This document shows positions 44,173-52,860 of a stretch of 64,000 nucleotides of DNA, one piece after another (the stretch's first letter is position 1; every line of letters starts with the position of its first letter). This DNA comes from G963674665 sp963674665 (GTDB taxonomy: Bacteria > Desulfobacterota > Desulfovibrionia > Desulfovibrionales > Desulfovibrionaceae), in the NCBI GenBank assembly GCA_963674665.2, contig CAXXPL010000013.1, positions 1 to 64,000 on the forward strand, given 5' to 3'. The translations under genes and the position numbers were made by a program. A model generated the notes under the pieces. That model was given only the letters and a program-made list of their open reading frames with translations. It ran no database searches and was not told where the DNA came from.

Positions 44173-45657
44173 CTAAAAAACCTCCGCCGAGAACACCTCG
44201 ATGGCCGTGTCCGTGTCTTTCCAGCAGTTCTTGTCCATTCCGGCCTTGCGGCAGGTCTGTTCGAGAAACGTCCTACGGTCCCAGCCCCATTCTCCGGGTA
44301 CCTGGGGCAACAGCAACCCCTTGTTCCAGCCCCTGGACATGATCAGGCCGTGCCGCCCCACCTCCACTTCATCCGGATTCGTGATCCTGTGCGGGATGGT
44401 GAGCACCGAGATCTCGTACTCCAAGTGGTCGTATTCATCGGGGCGTAGCGCATGGAACCTGGGGTCCTCGAAGGCTGCGGCCTGGGCCATGTTGGCCACT
44501 GTCTCGATCAAGGGGCCGCGTCCGATGATGTTGCCGATGCAACCGCGCAGTTGATCGTGCTTCTTCAAGGTGACAAAGGCGCCGCGCACCTCCCGCAACC
44601 TGGGCGGAACCTTTTCCGGAGGCGAATAGCTCCTGCCGTCCAGCTTCGCGCGAATGGCTTCCCGCGCAACCCTGCGCAACAGGGCGCGCTCTTTTTCGGT
44701 AAACTCCCCTGCCCGGGAGTCGCTCGCCGCTTTCGGGTTTCCGTTTCCTCCCCCATTCCCACCTTTGAGAAAAGCTGCCGCCATATACCCCACCACCTTG
44801 TCGTTGTCGCCGGACACATCCCCGGAATCCCCCTGGGCCAGCACCTCGGCACGTGTGGCGCCCAGGTGTTTGCAGGCCTGCATCACCGCGATGATGGGCC
44901 CCCCGCCGCAGGCCTCGCACTCGCGCGTGGCCAGGCATTGCAGCACGTCCACGTGGTCGAAGCTCCGCACCGCGTCACGGATGGTCCCATCAAGGGTTTC
45001 GGCGTCCGCCTTGTTGTGGAAATGTGAAAGGTCCGAGGAGGCCAGCAGCACCACCCGCCTCTTGGAGGCCTGGGTTGCGCGCACCAGGGCCAGGGCGAGC
45101 CTGGCGCAGGTGTTGATGTCCTGTGCCCCCATGACCAGGGGCACGATCCTGGCCTTGGGCAGGGCCACCTGCAGGAAGGGGACCTGGATCTCCACAGCAT
45201 GCTCCCGTGCGTGGGCATCTGAAACGTACCTGATGTCGGGCCAGGCCTGGCGCAGGGCATCGATGAAGTCCTTGTCCAGCGGGGTCACGCCGAGGGGCGT
45301 CGCATACCCCCCCTTGTCGTACACCGAGACCCCGTCAAAGGCGTGCCTGTGGCTGGGGGATATGATGACCACGGTGTCGGCCTTGCTCCTGGCCAGCAGT
45401 GCATAGGCCGCGCCCGCGATCTTCCCGGAATAGACATGCCCGGCATGGGGCGCGACCAGGCCCAGCAACTCCCCTTGAACCGCCAGCCCTTTTCCTCCTG
45501 AGGCAATGAAGTTCTTCACGCTCTGCCGCAATTTCGCGGCATCGGCCGGATACCAGGTACCGGCCAGCACAGGGGCGCGCTCATGGGCCCGGGCGGGTAC
45601 GGCGCAGAGCAGTGCCAGCAGCAATACCGCAAGGATTTTTCCGTTCATGCGAAACAT
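44173..45657 (-). CDS. Exported Memo-AMMECR1 fusion (AmmeMemoRadiSam system)
   Basis: A 494-residue protein with a Sec signal peptide (MFRMNGKILAVLLLALLCA, cleavage after ARA). Memo domain (about 25-295): APHAGHVYSG, SPSHRH, EHAVEIQVPF and SSDLSHFH provide the metal/active-site His residues and ACGGGP the conserved Cys region. AMMECR1 domain (about 320-490): GAFVTLKKHDQLRGCIGN (with the LRGCIG hallmark) and EYEISVLT. The start at 45657 with GGGAGGAG is convincing. It is followed by the Tat-signal radical SAM enzyme. The biochemical role of the three-part system is not settled; here all parts seem to be sent across or onto the membrane. Confidence 0.9.
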   Translation of the reverse strand: MFRMNGKILAVLLLALLCAVPARAHERAPVLAGTWYPADAAKLRQSVKNFIASGGKGLAVQGELLGLVAPHAGHVYSGKIAGAAYALLARSKADTVVIISPSHRHAFDGVSVYDKGGYATPLGVTPLDKDFIDALRQAWPDIRYVSDAHAREHAVEIQVPFLQVALPKARIVPLVMGAQDINTCARLALALVRATQASKRRVVLLASSDLSHFHNKADAETLDGTIRDAVRSFDHVDVLQCLATRECEACGGGPIIAVMQACKHLGATRAEVLAQGDSGDVSGDNDKVVGYMAAAFLKGGNGGGNGNPKAASDSRAGEFTEKERALLRRVAREAIRAKLDGRSYSPPEKVPPRLREVRGAFVTLKKHDQLRGCIGNIIGRGPLIETVANMAQAAAFEDPRFHALRPDEYDHLEYEISVLTIPHRITNPDEVEVGRHGLIMSRGWNKGLLLPQVPGEWGWDRRTFLEQTCRKAGMDKNCWKDTDTAIEVFSAEVF

Positions 45658-46274
45658 CGGCTCCTCCCGTCTGATCGGACACAAGTGGCGGGGGTGAGAC
45701 GAACCAGAGGCGGAAAAGGCGTTAATCGGTTGGAATAATAGCGAACTATAATATCCTGCCGGAACCTCTTCCGGATTTCGCCACTGTTTGCAGAATACGT
45801 CAAAGCCGATCCACGGGCAAGGTTGCTGTGCAACTCGGTTGTTGCCCAAACCATTCACATAATGGTTTTACTTATATAAAAAAACAATGAAGCAACATTG
45901 GACTGGATTCCTGGGCAACAAGGGCGAATCCGACCACAAAGGTAATACTTGCAAACCGTTGCATAGAATGGCATGGACTCACTTCCATGACCGATTTCTG
46001 TTGCCTCATCGGGAAGACGCAGTCCCATGGACCATGGAACCCGATACACGGAATTGCCCGGTCAGTGATGCATCGCACTTTGTCAGGAAGTGGAATTCTA
46101 AACCTACTGTTGGAAGAACACCTTTGCCAGGCCACTTAATAATGTACGAACGCGGGCCGCAAGAGTAAGTCAAGGCCGAAGCGCATTCGCCAAGGCCCGG
46201 GCTTTCCACTGCCAGGAGGCGTCCGCTTTGGCCGGCAGCCAGATAACCTTACACGGTTGGAACAGTAACGCGAC
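45658..46274. other. Intergenic region, no supported gene
   Basis: 617 bases upstream of the AmmeMemoRadiSam pair. Short frames on both strands (45855-46049, 45887-46168) have no ribosome binding site or domain. An AT-rich patch at 45860-45885 could be part of the pair's promoter region. No hairpin or repeat stood out. Confidence 0.4.
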
Positions 46275-46658
46275 ATGCCTGAAAGCTCCTCCATCGAAGC
46301 AAACACCATCCTGCTCTTCGTCTATGGGACCCTGCGCAAGGGGTGCTCCAACCACCACTTTCTGAGCCAGTCCTCGTTTCTGGGCCTGGCCAGAACAGAG
46401 AACAATCACGCCCTGTACATGGGGGACTTCCCCTATGCGGCCAAGAAACCCGAAATCTCCCCCATCGTGGGGGAGGTATACGCCGTGGACCTGAACACCC
46501 TGCAGCTCGTGGACTCCCTGGAGGAGCACCCGAACTGGTACCGCAGGGAGCAGGTGCGGGTCCGCCTGGAATCGGGCGAGTCCATCACGGCCTGGCTCTA
46601 CTTCCACCCCTCTCCCAAGGGTGACTGCGTGGAGAGCGGCGACATCTTCCAGGCCTGA
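46275..46658 (+). CDS. Gamma-glutamylcyclotransferase-like (AIG2-like) protein
   Basis: A 127-residue protein of the GGCT-like fold. The signature LFVYGTLRKG (residues 13-22) and VGEVYAVD are present, with the catalytic-type Glu in LVDSLEEHPNWYRREQV. Enzymes of this family release 5-oxoproline from gamma-glutamyl amines or peptides. The ribosome binding site is weak. It stands alone on the plus strand. Confidence 0.85.
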   Translation: MPESSSIEANTILLFVYGTLRKGCSNHHFLSQSSFLGLARTENNHALYMGDFPYAAKKPEISPIVGEVYAVDLNTLQLVDSLEEHPNWYRREQVRVRLESGESITAWLYFHPSPKGDCVESGDIFQA

Positions 46659-46855
46659 CCCGCTACCTTCCCCCTCGTTCCCGAATCACCTTTACTCTCG
46701 TCACTGAGAGGTCTATATTTGCCCTCCAGGACAAGCAGGCCCTGTATCGTTTCGATTTATCATGTGATTCATTCGCAATGACGCACCCGCCACCTGCGGG
46801 GTTCCAAGCGACGCACGGGCATAGTCAAATCTCAACCATTCCACCGGAGCAGCCC

Positions 46856-47836
46856 ATGAGTCGACCCAAGGTTTTCATCACCAGACAACTCCCCCAGGCG
46901 GGGCTCTCCCTCCTGCATGACGTATGCGACGTCGAGATCAATCCCGAGGACGCGCCCCTTCAACGCAACGTGCTGTTGCGGAAAGCCGGCGAGGTCCAGG
47001 GGATCATCGGCCTGCTCACCGACAAGATCGACGCGGAATTCCTGGAAGCGGCCACAGGACTCAAGGGATACGCCAACTACGCCGTGGGGTACGACAACAT
47101 CGACGTTCCCGCGGCCACCAGTCACGGCATCCCTGTCTCCAACACCCCGGACGTGCTCACCAACGCCACCGCGGAGCTCGCCTGGGCCCTGCTCTTTGCC
47201 GTGGCCCGGCGCGTGGTGGAGTCGGACAGGGTCATGCGCTCCGGCACCTGGCCGGGCTGGGGGCCAATGCAGTTTCTCGGAGCCGATGTTCGCGGCAAGA
47301 CCCTGGGCATATTCGGCGGGGGGCGCATCGGTGCGGCCATGGCCATGATGTCCAAAGGCTTCGACATGCGCGTACTCTACACCACCAACTCATCCACCAA
47401 CCCTGAACTGGAGCGCGAGGTCGACGCCAAACGCGTGGACTTCGATACCCTGCTGGCGGAGAGCGATTTCATCAGTATTCACGCTCCCCTCACTCCAGGA
47501 ACCAGGCACCTGTTCAATGCCGAAACCTTCAAGAAGATGAAGAAAACCGCCTATGTCATCAATACTGGGCGCGGGCCCATCATCAAGGAGGACGACCTCG
47601 TCGCGGCCCTGGGATCCGGAGAGATCGCCGGCGCGGGGCTGGATGTCTATGAATTCGAACCCAGGATGGCCAAGGGCCTGGCTGAACAGGACAACGCGGT
47701 GATACTGCCCCACGTGGGGTCGGCCACCACGTCCACCCGCATCGCCATGGCGGAACTGGCGACAAGAAACATCCTGGCCATGCTGGAGGGGAAACTTCCC
47801 CCGACCTGTCTCAATCCCGAGTTGTTTTCACGCTGA
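46856..47836 (+). CDS. 2-hydroxyacid dehydrogenase (glyoxylate/hydroxypyruvate reductase-like)
   Basis: A 326-residue NAD(P)-dependent D-2-hydroxyacid dehydrogenase. It has the substrate segment NYAVGYDNIDV, the Rossmann motif GIFGGGRIG, and the catalytic Arg, Glu and His in VINTGRGP, the following acidic segment and LPHVGSAT. It most resembles glyoxylate/hydroxypyruvate reductases. Start at 46856 (MSRPKVFITR) has GGAG 6 bases upstream; the frame to 46778 adds an unlikely leader. The transaldolase-like gene follows after 20 bases, so they are co-transcribed, which suits sugar-acid or C3 metabolism. Confidence 0.92.
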   Translation: MSRPKVFITRQLPQAGLSLLHDVCDVEINPEDAPLQRNVLLRKAGEVQGIIGLLTDKIDAEFLEAATGLKGYANYAVGYDNIDVPAATSHGIPVSNTPDVLTNATAELAWALLFAVARRVVESDRVMRSGTWPGWGPMQFLGADVRGKTLGIFGGGRIGAAMAMMSKGFDMRVLYTTNSSTNPELEREVDAKRVDFDTLLAESDFISIHAPLTPGTRHLFNAETFKKMKKTAYVINTGRGPIIKEDDLVAALGSGEIAGAGLDVYEFEPRMAKGLAEQDNAVILPHVGSATTSTRIAMAELATRNILAMLEGKLPPTCLNPELFSR

Positions 47837-47856
47837 TCCATGCCAAAGGAGAAAAC

Positions 47857-48507
47857 ATGCAGCTCTTCATTGACACCGCTAATCTTGATGAAATCCGAGA
47901 AGCCAAAAGACTTGGACTGATCGACGGCGTCACCACCAACCCCACCCTGCTCTCCCGCGAGGGGGGGGATTGGCATACACGCATGGCCGACATCGTCAAG
48001 GAGGTCCCCGGGCCGGTAAGCCTGGAGGTAGTGGGCACCAAGGCCGATGCAATGATCGCCGAGGCTCGTGAGCTGGTGCGATTCGGCCCCAACGTGGTGG
48101 TGAAGATACCCATGACCATGGAGGGCCTTGCCGCAACCAGGGAGCTGCACGCCCAGGACATCCCCACCAACGTGACCCTGGTGTTTTCGCCCCTCCAGGC
48201 CCTGCTGGCCGCCAAGGCCGGAGCCGCCTACGTCAGCCCTTTCATCGGCAGGCTGGACGCCATCGGGCACGACGGCATGGAGCTGGTGGGACAAATCCGC
48301 TCCATCTATGACAACTACGGCATGCAGACCAAGATCATCGCGGCCAGTGTGCGCCATCCCAAACATGTCCTGGATTCGGCCCTGCTGGGCTGCGATGTGG
48401 CCACCATCCCCTTCAAGGTGCTGGGCGAGCTGGCAAGCCACCCCCTGACCAATTCCGGGCTAGAGGCTTTTCTCAAGGACTGGGACAAGCTGCAAAAGGG
48501 GCAGTAG
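47857..48507 (+). CDS. fsa: Fructose-6-phosphate aldolase / transaldolase-like (TalC/Fsa)
   Basis: A 216-residue short transaldolase of the class I aldolase fold. MQLFIDTANLDEI, GVTTNPTLLSREG, the Schiff-base Lys83 in VVVKIPMT, and SPFIGRLDAIG are all conserved. Such enzymes either act in the pentose phosphate pathway or cleave fructose 6-phosphate; sequence alone does not decide. AAAGGAG lies 5 bases before ATG. It is second in an operon with the dehydrogenase; a hairpin of the dispersed family follows. Confidence 0.93.
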   Translation: MQLFIDTANLDEIREAKRLGLIDGVTTNPTLLSREGGDWHTRMADIVKEVPGPVSLEVVGTKADAMIAEARELVRFGPNVVVKIPMTMEGLAATRELHAQDIPTNVTLVFSPLQALLAAKAGAAYVSPFIGRLDAIGHDGMELVGQIRSIYDNYGMQTKIIAASVRHPKHVLDSALLGCDVATIPFKVLGELASHPLTNSGLEAFLKDWDKLQKGQ

Positions 48508-48524
48508 GACATCAAGAACATACC

Positions 48525-48559
48525 GGGGGGAACCTTTTCCGTAGAAAGAAGTTCCCCCC
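48525..48559. terminator. Terminator hairpin, dispersed repeat copy 5
   Basis: A perfect 9-bp stem GGGGGGAAC (48525-48533) / GTTCCCCCC (48551-48559) with partial TTT/AAA pairing in the loop. It lies 17 bases after the aldolase stop. Confidence 0.75.
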
Positions 48560-48628
48560 GCACTCCTCCCAAAGACTTATGTATAGCCGAGGTTGACTAC
48601 GTAAGAGTGCCTCTCCTCGGCTACCTCT

Positions 48629-49198
48629 TCACAAAGAAGTCTGTTGTTCCGGCTTGGAAAGAACAGGGGCCACGAAGTGCAGCAGGGTCCAGGCCGCAAA
48701 GGAAAAGGCCATCCAATGGCCGGAAAAGCCCCGCACCTCCATCAGCTGAAAATGATCGAACTCTGGCCTGCTGAGTTCCCGCAGGATATTTCCGTGATTG
48801 GACAGGTAGAAGTGCCCGTCCGAGGCATGGGGACCACCCCCCTCCATCTGCATCATGAACAAGAGGAAGTTCACCCCCGCATACAGAACCAATACCCCGG
48901 CCAGGACCTTCACCCCGAAGGGTATGGACCTCCAGACCAGTCTCTTTTGCGCGCGCCTGCGCTCCAGCCGAACCTTGCGAATCTCCTCCCTGGAAAGGCC
49001 GTTGTCGGTCCCGGGCCGTTGCAGCCGCGTCCCCATCCGCGAAAGCTGAAACACCGCCGCCACGAACACCACCATGGTCAGGACATGCAGTATCCAGACT
49101 TGATCCATGGACAGGGAGAGCAGCTCCGTAAAGGCCAGCAGATGCACTACGCAGCTGGTGAGAAAGACGCCCATGGCCACATGTTCAAACACTTTCAT
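48629..49198 (-). CDS. Four-helix membrane protein, unknown function
   Basis: A 189-residue protein with about four membrane helices (near 7-25, 33-50, 95-114, 160-180) and a basic cytoplasmic loop (residues 55-92, Arg-rich). His residues within helices (HVAMG, HLLAF, LLHFVAP) could bind heme or metal, but this is not certain. It overlaps the preceding DUF3592 gene by 14 bases, so the two are co-translated. Confidence 0.72.
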   Translation of the reverse strand: MKVFEHVAMGVFLTSCVVHLLAFTELLSLSMDQVWILHVLTMVVFVAAVFQLSRMGTRLQRPGTDNGLSREEIRKVRLERRRAQKRLVWRSIPFGVKVLAGVLVLYAGVNFLLFMMQMEGGGPHASDGHFYLSNHGNILRELSRPEFDHFQLMEVRGFSGHWMAFSFAAWTLLHFVAPVLSKPEQQTSL

Positions 49199-49799
49199 CA
49201 GCTTTCTCTTCCTCTGGGGGCGATTTGAACTCGTCTGCCGTGCGTGCGGTGATAAAGGCGAACAAGAGGCACAGGAAGATGGACAGGGACATGAATATCC
49301 AGTGCATTCTCAATTCCCGGGCCATATCAGCCCTGCCGCCCGGGCGCAGGGTGCTAAACTCCGGCGCGTCCGGATTGTAGTACACCTTCACCGCCATATC
49401 CTTGGGGTACTGGTCCAGCAAAGCCTGGGCCTTCTGGTCGGTGGTGCCGGTTTTGCAGTTCGAGTAATCGAAACAGATGCGCCACCCACGATATCTTTTT
49501 CCATCCACGACATAATCGTAGCGAACACTTGCGTAATGATGGATGAACGGAGAATGGGAAAAACTCCCGGCCATCTTTTCGTCGATAGTGGCCTGGACAA
49601 TCCTTCCCTCAGTAGCCGGCCACGTGGCGCTGGCCTCGATCCCCTTGAGCAGTCTCGAATCCAGCTTGGCGCTCTTGTATTCGCCCCAGGCCGAGAATCC
49701 CATGAGCAATGCCAGTACGCCCATGAAATAGGGGAAATTCTCCACCACCTTGCGCTTGATTCTCGCCAACCACCCCATTTTTCCCTTGTCCCGGCTCAC
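49185..49799 (-). CDS. DUF3592 membrane protein
   Basis: A 204-residue protein with two membrane helices (about 24-42 and 168-188) around an extracytoplasmic beta domain (WPATEGRIVQATID ... VRYDYVVDGKRYRGWRICF ... YPKDMAVKVYYNPDAPEFSTL), the DUF3592 pattern. Its start overlaps the stop of the HD-GYP gene by 4 bases, and its end overlaps the next membrane protein gene. Function unknown. Confidence 0.82.
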   Translation of the reverse strand: MSRDKGKMGWLARIKRKVVENFPYFMGVLALLMGFSAWGEYKSAKLDSRLLKGIEASATWPATEGRIVQATIDEKMAGSFSHSPFIHHYASVRYDYVVDGKRYRGWRICFDYSNCKTGTTDQKAQALLDQYPKDMAVKVYYNPDAPEFSTLRPGGRADMARELRMHWIFMSLSIFLCLLFAFITARTADEFKSPPEEEKADESV

Positions 49800-50557
49800 G
49801 CGCCATCCTCCTGGGATTCCCGCCGCTTCTGCATCACCCGGGCAAAGACCTCCACCACCTCGGGGTCCAAACTTGAGGGGCAGAGCTTGCGCAGGATCAG
49901 AAACGCCTCCTCGGGGGTGCGCCCCTTTTGATAAGGACGGTCCGTGGTCAGGGCGTCATAAACATCGGCCACGGCCACGATACGTGCGCCCAGTGGGATC
50001 TCGTCAGCTGTGTAGCCGTTGGGATAACCGCTACCGTCCAGCTTTTCATGATGTTTGAGCACATAATCCAGGGCTGGACCGAGAAAGTCCAGTTGGCGCA
50101 GAATATTCATGCCTATGGAGGGGTGCTGCTGGATGTCGTGCAGCATTTCCGGTGTGGGGCGAGTGTCCTCGTTCTGAAAAATGGCGTCGCTGAAGCCGAT
50201 CTTGCCGATGTCGTGGAGCATGCCGGCGGTCCAGACCTCCACGGCATCGTCTTCGTCCATGCCCAGGGCCTTGGCCAAAAGCTTGGAGTACTCCGCCACC
50301 CGCGTCACATGCCCCCTGGTGTACGGGTCCCGGGCGCCCAGGGCCTCGGCCATGGCCTGAATGGTGTGCAAGGTGTTCTCCTTGAGCTGGTACTCCCTGG
50401 CCTCAACCTTGACCAGCATCATGCCCATTGCCTCGGCGATACGGCGAACATGCTCAGGCTGCGCCTCCGTGGTGAAGGACATCACATCCGCGTTGTAATC
50501 CCCCTCGGCGATCCTCTCCATTATCTTGATGAGCCTTTCAAGAATCTTGTCGTTCAC
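49796..50557 (-). CDS. HD-GYP domain protein, cyclic di-GMP phosphodiesterase
   Basis: A 253-residue soluble protein. A short N-terminal helical region (about 1-55) precedes a full HD-GYP domain (about 60-245): RGHVTRVAEYSKLLA, MLHDIGKIG (HD), HHEKLDGSGYP (GYP) and VADVYDALTTDRPYQ, all catalytic residues present. It is the first gene of a three-gene unit with DUF3592 and a membrane protein, coupled by ATGA, so cyclic di-GMP breakdown may be tied to these proteins. Confidence 0.92.
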   Translation of the reverse strand: MNDKILERLIKIMERIAEGDYNADVMSFTTEAQPEHVRRIAEAMGMMLVKVEAREYQLKENTLHTIQAMAEALGARDPYTRGHVTRVAEYSKLLAKALGMDEDDAVEVWTAGMLHDIGKIGFSDAIFQNEDTRPTPEMLHDIQQHPSIGMNILRQLDFLGPALDYVLKHHEKLDGSGYPNGYTADEIPLGARIVAVADVYDALTTDRPYQKGRTPEEAFLILRKLCPSSLDPEVVEVFARVMQKRRESQEDGA

Positions 50558-50641
50558 AATTCCCTCACTCCATGATAGCTATACCCGGTATCAAACCGCT
50601 GCCCCCGGTTCCGGGCCATATTAATACCCTTCGGAGATCAT

Positions 50642-50839
50642 ATGCTTTTGAATCCGCCGAAAATCATTACCTGGCTGTTGGCCATTGCCCTTGGCGTAAC
50701 TGGAATTCTGCTCTGGCCCCAGGTGGGGGTCATCACCAAACCGACCTCCATCACCATTTCCGCAGCGGTCCTGGCCTTTTGGCTCGAAGCCGCGGCGTTC
50801 GGCCTCCTGGGCTTGTCGGTGCTGTTCAGGAGGCTCTGA
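50642..50839 (+). CDS. Small two-helix membrane protein
   Basis: A 65-residue hydrophobic protein with two membrane helices (about 8-26 and 38-60) and a short basic C-terminus. GGAG lies 5 bases before the ATG, and there is no conflicting gene on the other strand. It is convergent with the protease gene, whose stop lies 2 bases beyond its own. No family recognised. Confidence 0.72.
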   Translation: MLLNPPKIITWLLAIALGVTGILLWPQVGVITKPTSITISAAVLAFWLEAAAFGLLGLSVLFRRL

Positions 50840-50841
50840 GG

Positions 50842-52047
50842 TCAACTGGAGGATTTGTCCAGCTTAAGACGCACCTTGTACCCCTTGCCCCGGTGCAACA
50901 CCGCGATCTCCGCCATTTCTCCCGGTTTGTGCCTGCTCAAGAGACGCTCGAGAGTCTCGCCGTCCCGCACAGTGACACCGTTGAAGGTGAGAATGACATC
51001 TCCCGTGGTCAGCCCCGCCCTGTTAGCCGCGCCCCCCTTCACCACCTCGGTGATGATGACGCCTGTGGGGCTTTCAAGACCCAGTGCCTGGGCTATGGCC
51101 ATGTCCACGTCCTGAATGCGTACCCCAAGACTCGCACCATGATCCGTAACGCCCACATTTCTGGCTATTCCCGCAATGCTGCGCTTCACCGCGTTGCTGG
51201 GAATGGCGAAGCCGATCCCCTGCCCCGTGGATATGATGGCCGTGTTCATGCCCACCACCTGGCCACGGAGATTGACAAGGGGGCCGCCGCTGTTCCCCGG
51301 ATTGATGCTGGCATCGGTCTGGATGTAGTCGTCATAGGGCCCCCCTGTTCCCAGGCTGCGCCCCTTGCCGCTGACTATGCCCATGGTCACGGTGTGATCC
51401 AGGCCATAGGGGTTGCCGATGGCCACCACCCATTCCCCCACCTGCAGGGCCTCCGAATCAGCCAACTCCAATGAAGCCAGAGGGCGCCCGGCATCGATCT
51501 GCACCAGCGCGATGTCGCTCTCTTCGTCATAGCCGATGAGCTTGCCCTCGTAGTTCTGATCCTCTTTCGCCCCCCCTTGGAGAGTGACCACGATCCGCTC
51601 GGCGGCCATCACCACGTGGGCGTTGGTCAGGACCTTGCCCGAGGGATCGATAACGAAGCCGGATCCCAGGGAACTCTGTTTCCTGGATGGTTGTTCGTAC
51701 AAAAACGGTTCGAGCTGTTTGAAAAAATCATAGAAAGGCGAGCCGGGCTCCATGTGATACTGAAAAAAATCCCGCACAGCCTCATCGCTGGAAACGGTGC
51801 GTACCGTGCTGATGTTCACAACCGCCGGTCCGACCAGGTTCGCCAGCCTGGTGATATCCGGCAATGTGCCGGCCACAGGCACGCCCGGAGCAAGCTCCTG
51901 GTTTCCCGAGTGAGCGGTTCCCGCCTTCGCGCTCATCGAGGGGGTCCCCCTTCCCGCGCTGCCGGTTCTCCCGTTGCATGAGGAAAGCGCCATCAGACAT
52001 GACACCACCAGCAACACCACCAATACCCGTCGGGTTCCGAATTCCAT
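50842..52047 (-). CDS. HtrA/DegP-type serine protease, lipoprotein
   Basis: A 401-residue periplasmic protease. The lipobox LSSC (Cys24) after a signal helix predicts a lipid anchor, unlike soluble DegP. The trypsin-like domain carries His144 (LTNAHVV), Asp178 (DEESDIALVQI) and Ser253 (NPGNSGGPL). One PDZ domain follows (about 300-395: GVIITEVVKGGAANRAGLTTGDVI). A single PDZ makes it closer to DegS/HtrA-like than to two-PDZ DegP. GGAGG lies 7 bases before ATG 52047. It follows the DAC/peptidase operon on the same strand, about 190 bases on. Confidence 0.93.
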   Translation of the reverse strand: MEFGTRRVLVVLLVVSCLMALSSCNGRTGSAGRGTPSMSAKAGTAHSGNQELAPGVPVAGTLPDITRLANLVGPAVVNISTVRTVSSDEAVRDFFQYHMEPGSPFYDFFKQLEPFLYEQPSRKQSSLGSGFVIDPSGKVLTNAHVVMAAERIVVTLQGGAKEDQNYEGKLIGYDEESDIALVQIDAGRPLASLELADSEALQVGEWVVAIGNPYGLDHTVTMGIVSGKGRSLGTGGPYDDYIQTDASINPGNSGGPLVNLRGQVVGMNTAIISTGQGIGFAIPSNAVKRSIAGIARNVGVTDHGASLGVRIQDVDMAIAQALGLESPTGVIITEVVKGGAANRAGLTTGDVILTFNGVTVRDGETLERLLSRHKPGEMAEIAVLHRGKGYKVRLKLDKSSS

Positions 52048-52236
52048 TTCTCGGCCTCCAAACGATATCGCACCAGGTTGTGGATCAGGCCTCAATACGG
52101 GGCACACTCGATTTTCAGGATACCTTTACCAGGGGAAATCTTTCTTGGGAGTAGCTGGGGTTCGTAAAATACAGTCAGATGGAGAAGCGATCATTGGTGA
52201 ATTTCCCCTTGGTAAAACACCCTCGCCTTGTCCGCC

Positions 52237-52860
52237 CTACTCCTCCACCTTGGAGACTACGGTAAGGTGCTCGGCCTGCCTCGTGGCTACGCGCCCTGTG
52301 AGATGGGGGCTGTATCGGCTCAGCATCCAGACTTCGGGGATGATCTCGGAAATGATCTCCCCCTCGTCAAAGACCCGCACCATGGAACTCTCCGACACCG
52401 CCACGGCCACTGCCTTTGTCTGCCTGGTGATGGATGCCGCGGCCACGTGCCTGCTCCCCAGGCCCAGGGGCAGAACTATGCCCTCGGTGCTGGCGTTGAT
52501 GTACCTGGCGGCGGAGTGCACCACACCGCTGCCGCAGACCACGAAGGCACCGTCCAGCTGAGCGAGCTCCTTGAGGGTTTCGCGCATGTCCGGGTCCGTA
52601 ATGTGCTTTGCGTGCGGAGGGTGTCCATACAAGGGGTCGAGGATCAGGCAGCGGGAGCGCTCCATGACCGCGTCCTTGTCCCCCACTGTGAACAGGGTTC
52701 CGATCTTGCGCCCCTCGCGGCCTTCGCGGGAGATCTCCACGGCCAGGAAGATCACCTCCTGCAGCACCTCGGCTGGCACTCCCCGCTTGTCCGAGCAGAT
52801 GTCCTTGCACAGGTCCAGCTTGGCTTCCTCCTGGTCGGGGTCATAGTGTTCTCCGCTCAT
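52237..52860 (-). CDS. Diadenylate cyclase (DisA_N/DAC domain protein)
   Basis: A 207-residue protein whose C-terminal 110 residues match the DAC domain that joins two ATP into cyclic di-AMP: LDGAFVV (Asp103-Gly-Ala), GLGSRHVAAAS (the RHR-like motif at 135-141) and AVSESSMVRVFDEGE. The N-terminal 95 residues form a separate alpha/beta domain (GREGRKIGTLFTVGD ... RCLILDPLYGH). It has no membrane helices and no DisA DNA-binding part, so it resembles the soluble DacZ/CdaZ-like type. Its ATG overlaps the stop of the S10 carboxypeptidase (ATGA). Confidence 0.85.
   Translation of the reverse strand: MSGEHYDPDQEEAKLDLCKDICSDKRGVPAEVLQEVIFLAVEISREGREGRKIGTLFTVGDKDAVMERSRCLILDPLYGHPPHAKHITDPDMRETLKELAQLDGAFVVCGSGVVHSAARYINASTEGIVLPLGLGSRHVAAASITRQTKAVAVAVSESSMVRVFDEGEIISEIIPEVWMLSRYSPHLTGRVATRQAEHLTVVSKVEE

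Noticed and set aside
52130..52211. Inverted repeat GGGGAAAT...ATTTCCCC downstream of the diadenylate cyclase
   Set aside because: The arms are about 8 bases and nearly 60 bases apart, so a stable terminator is doubtful.
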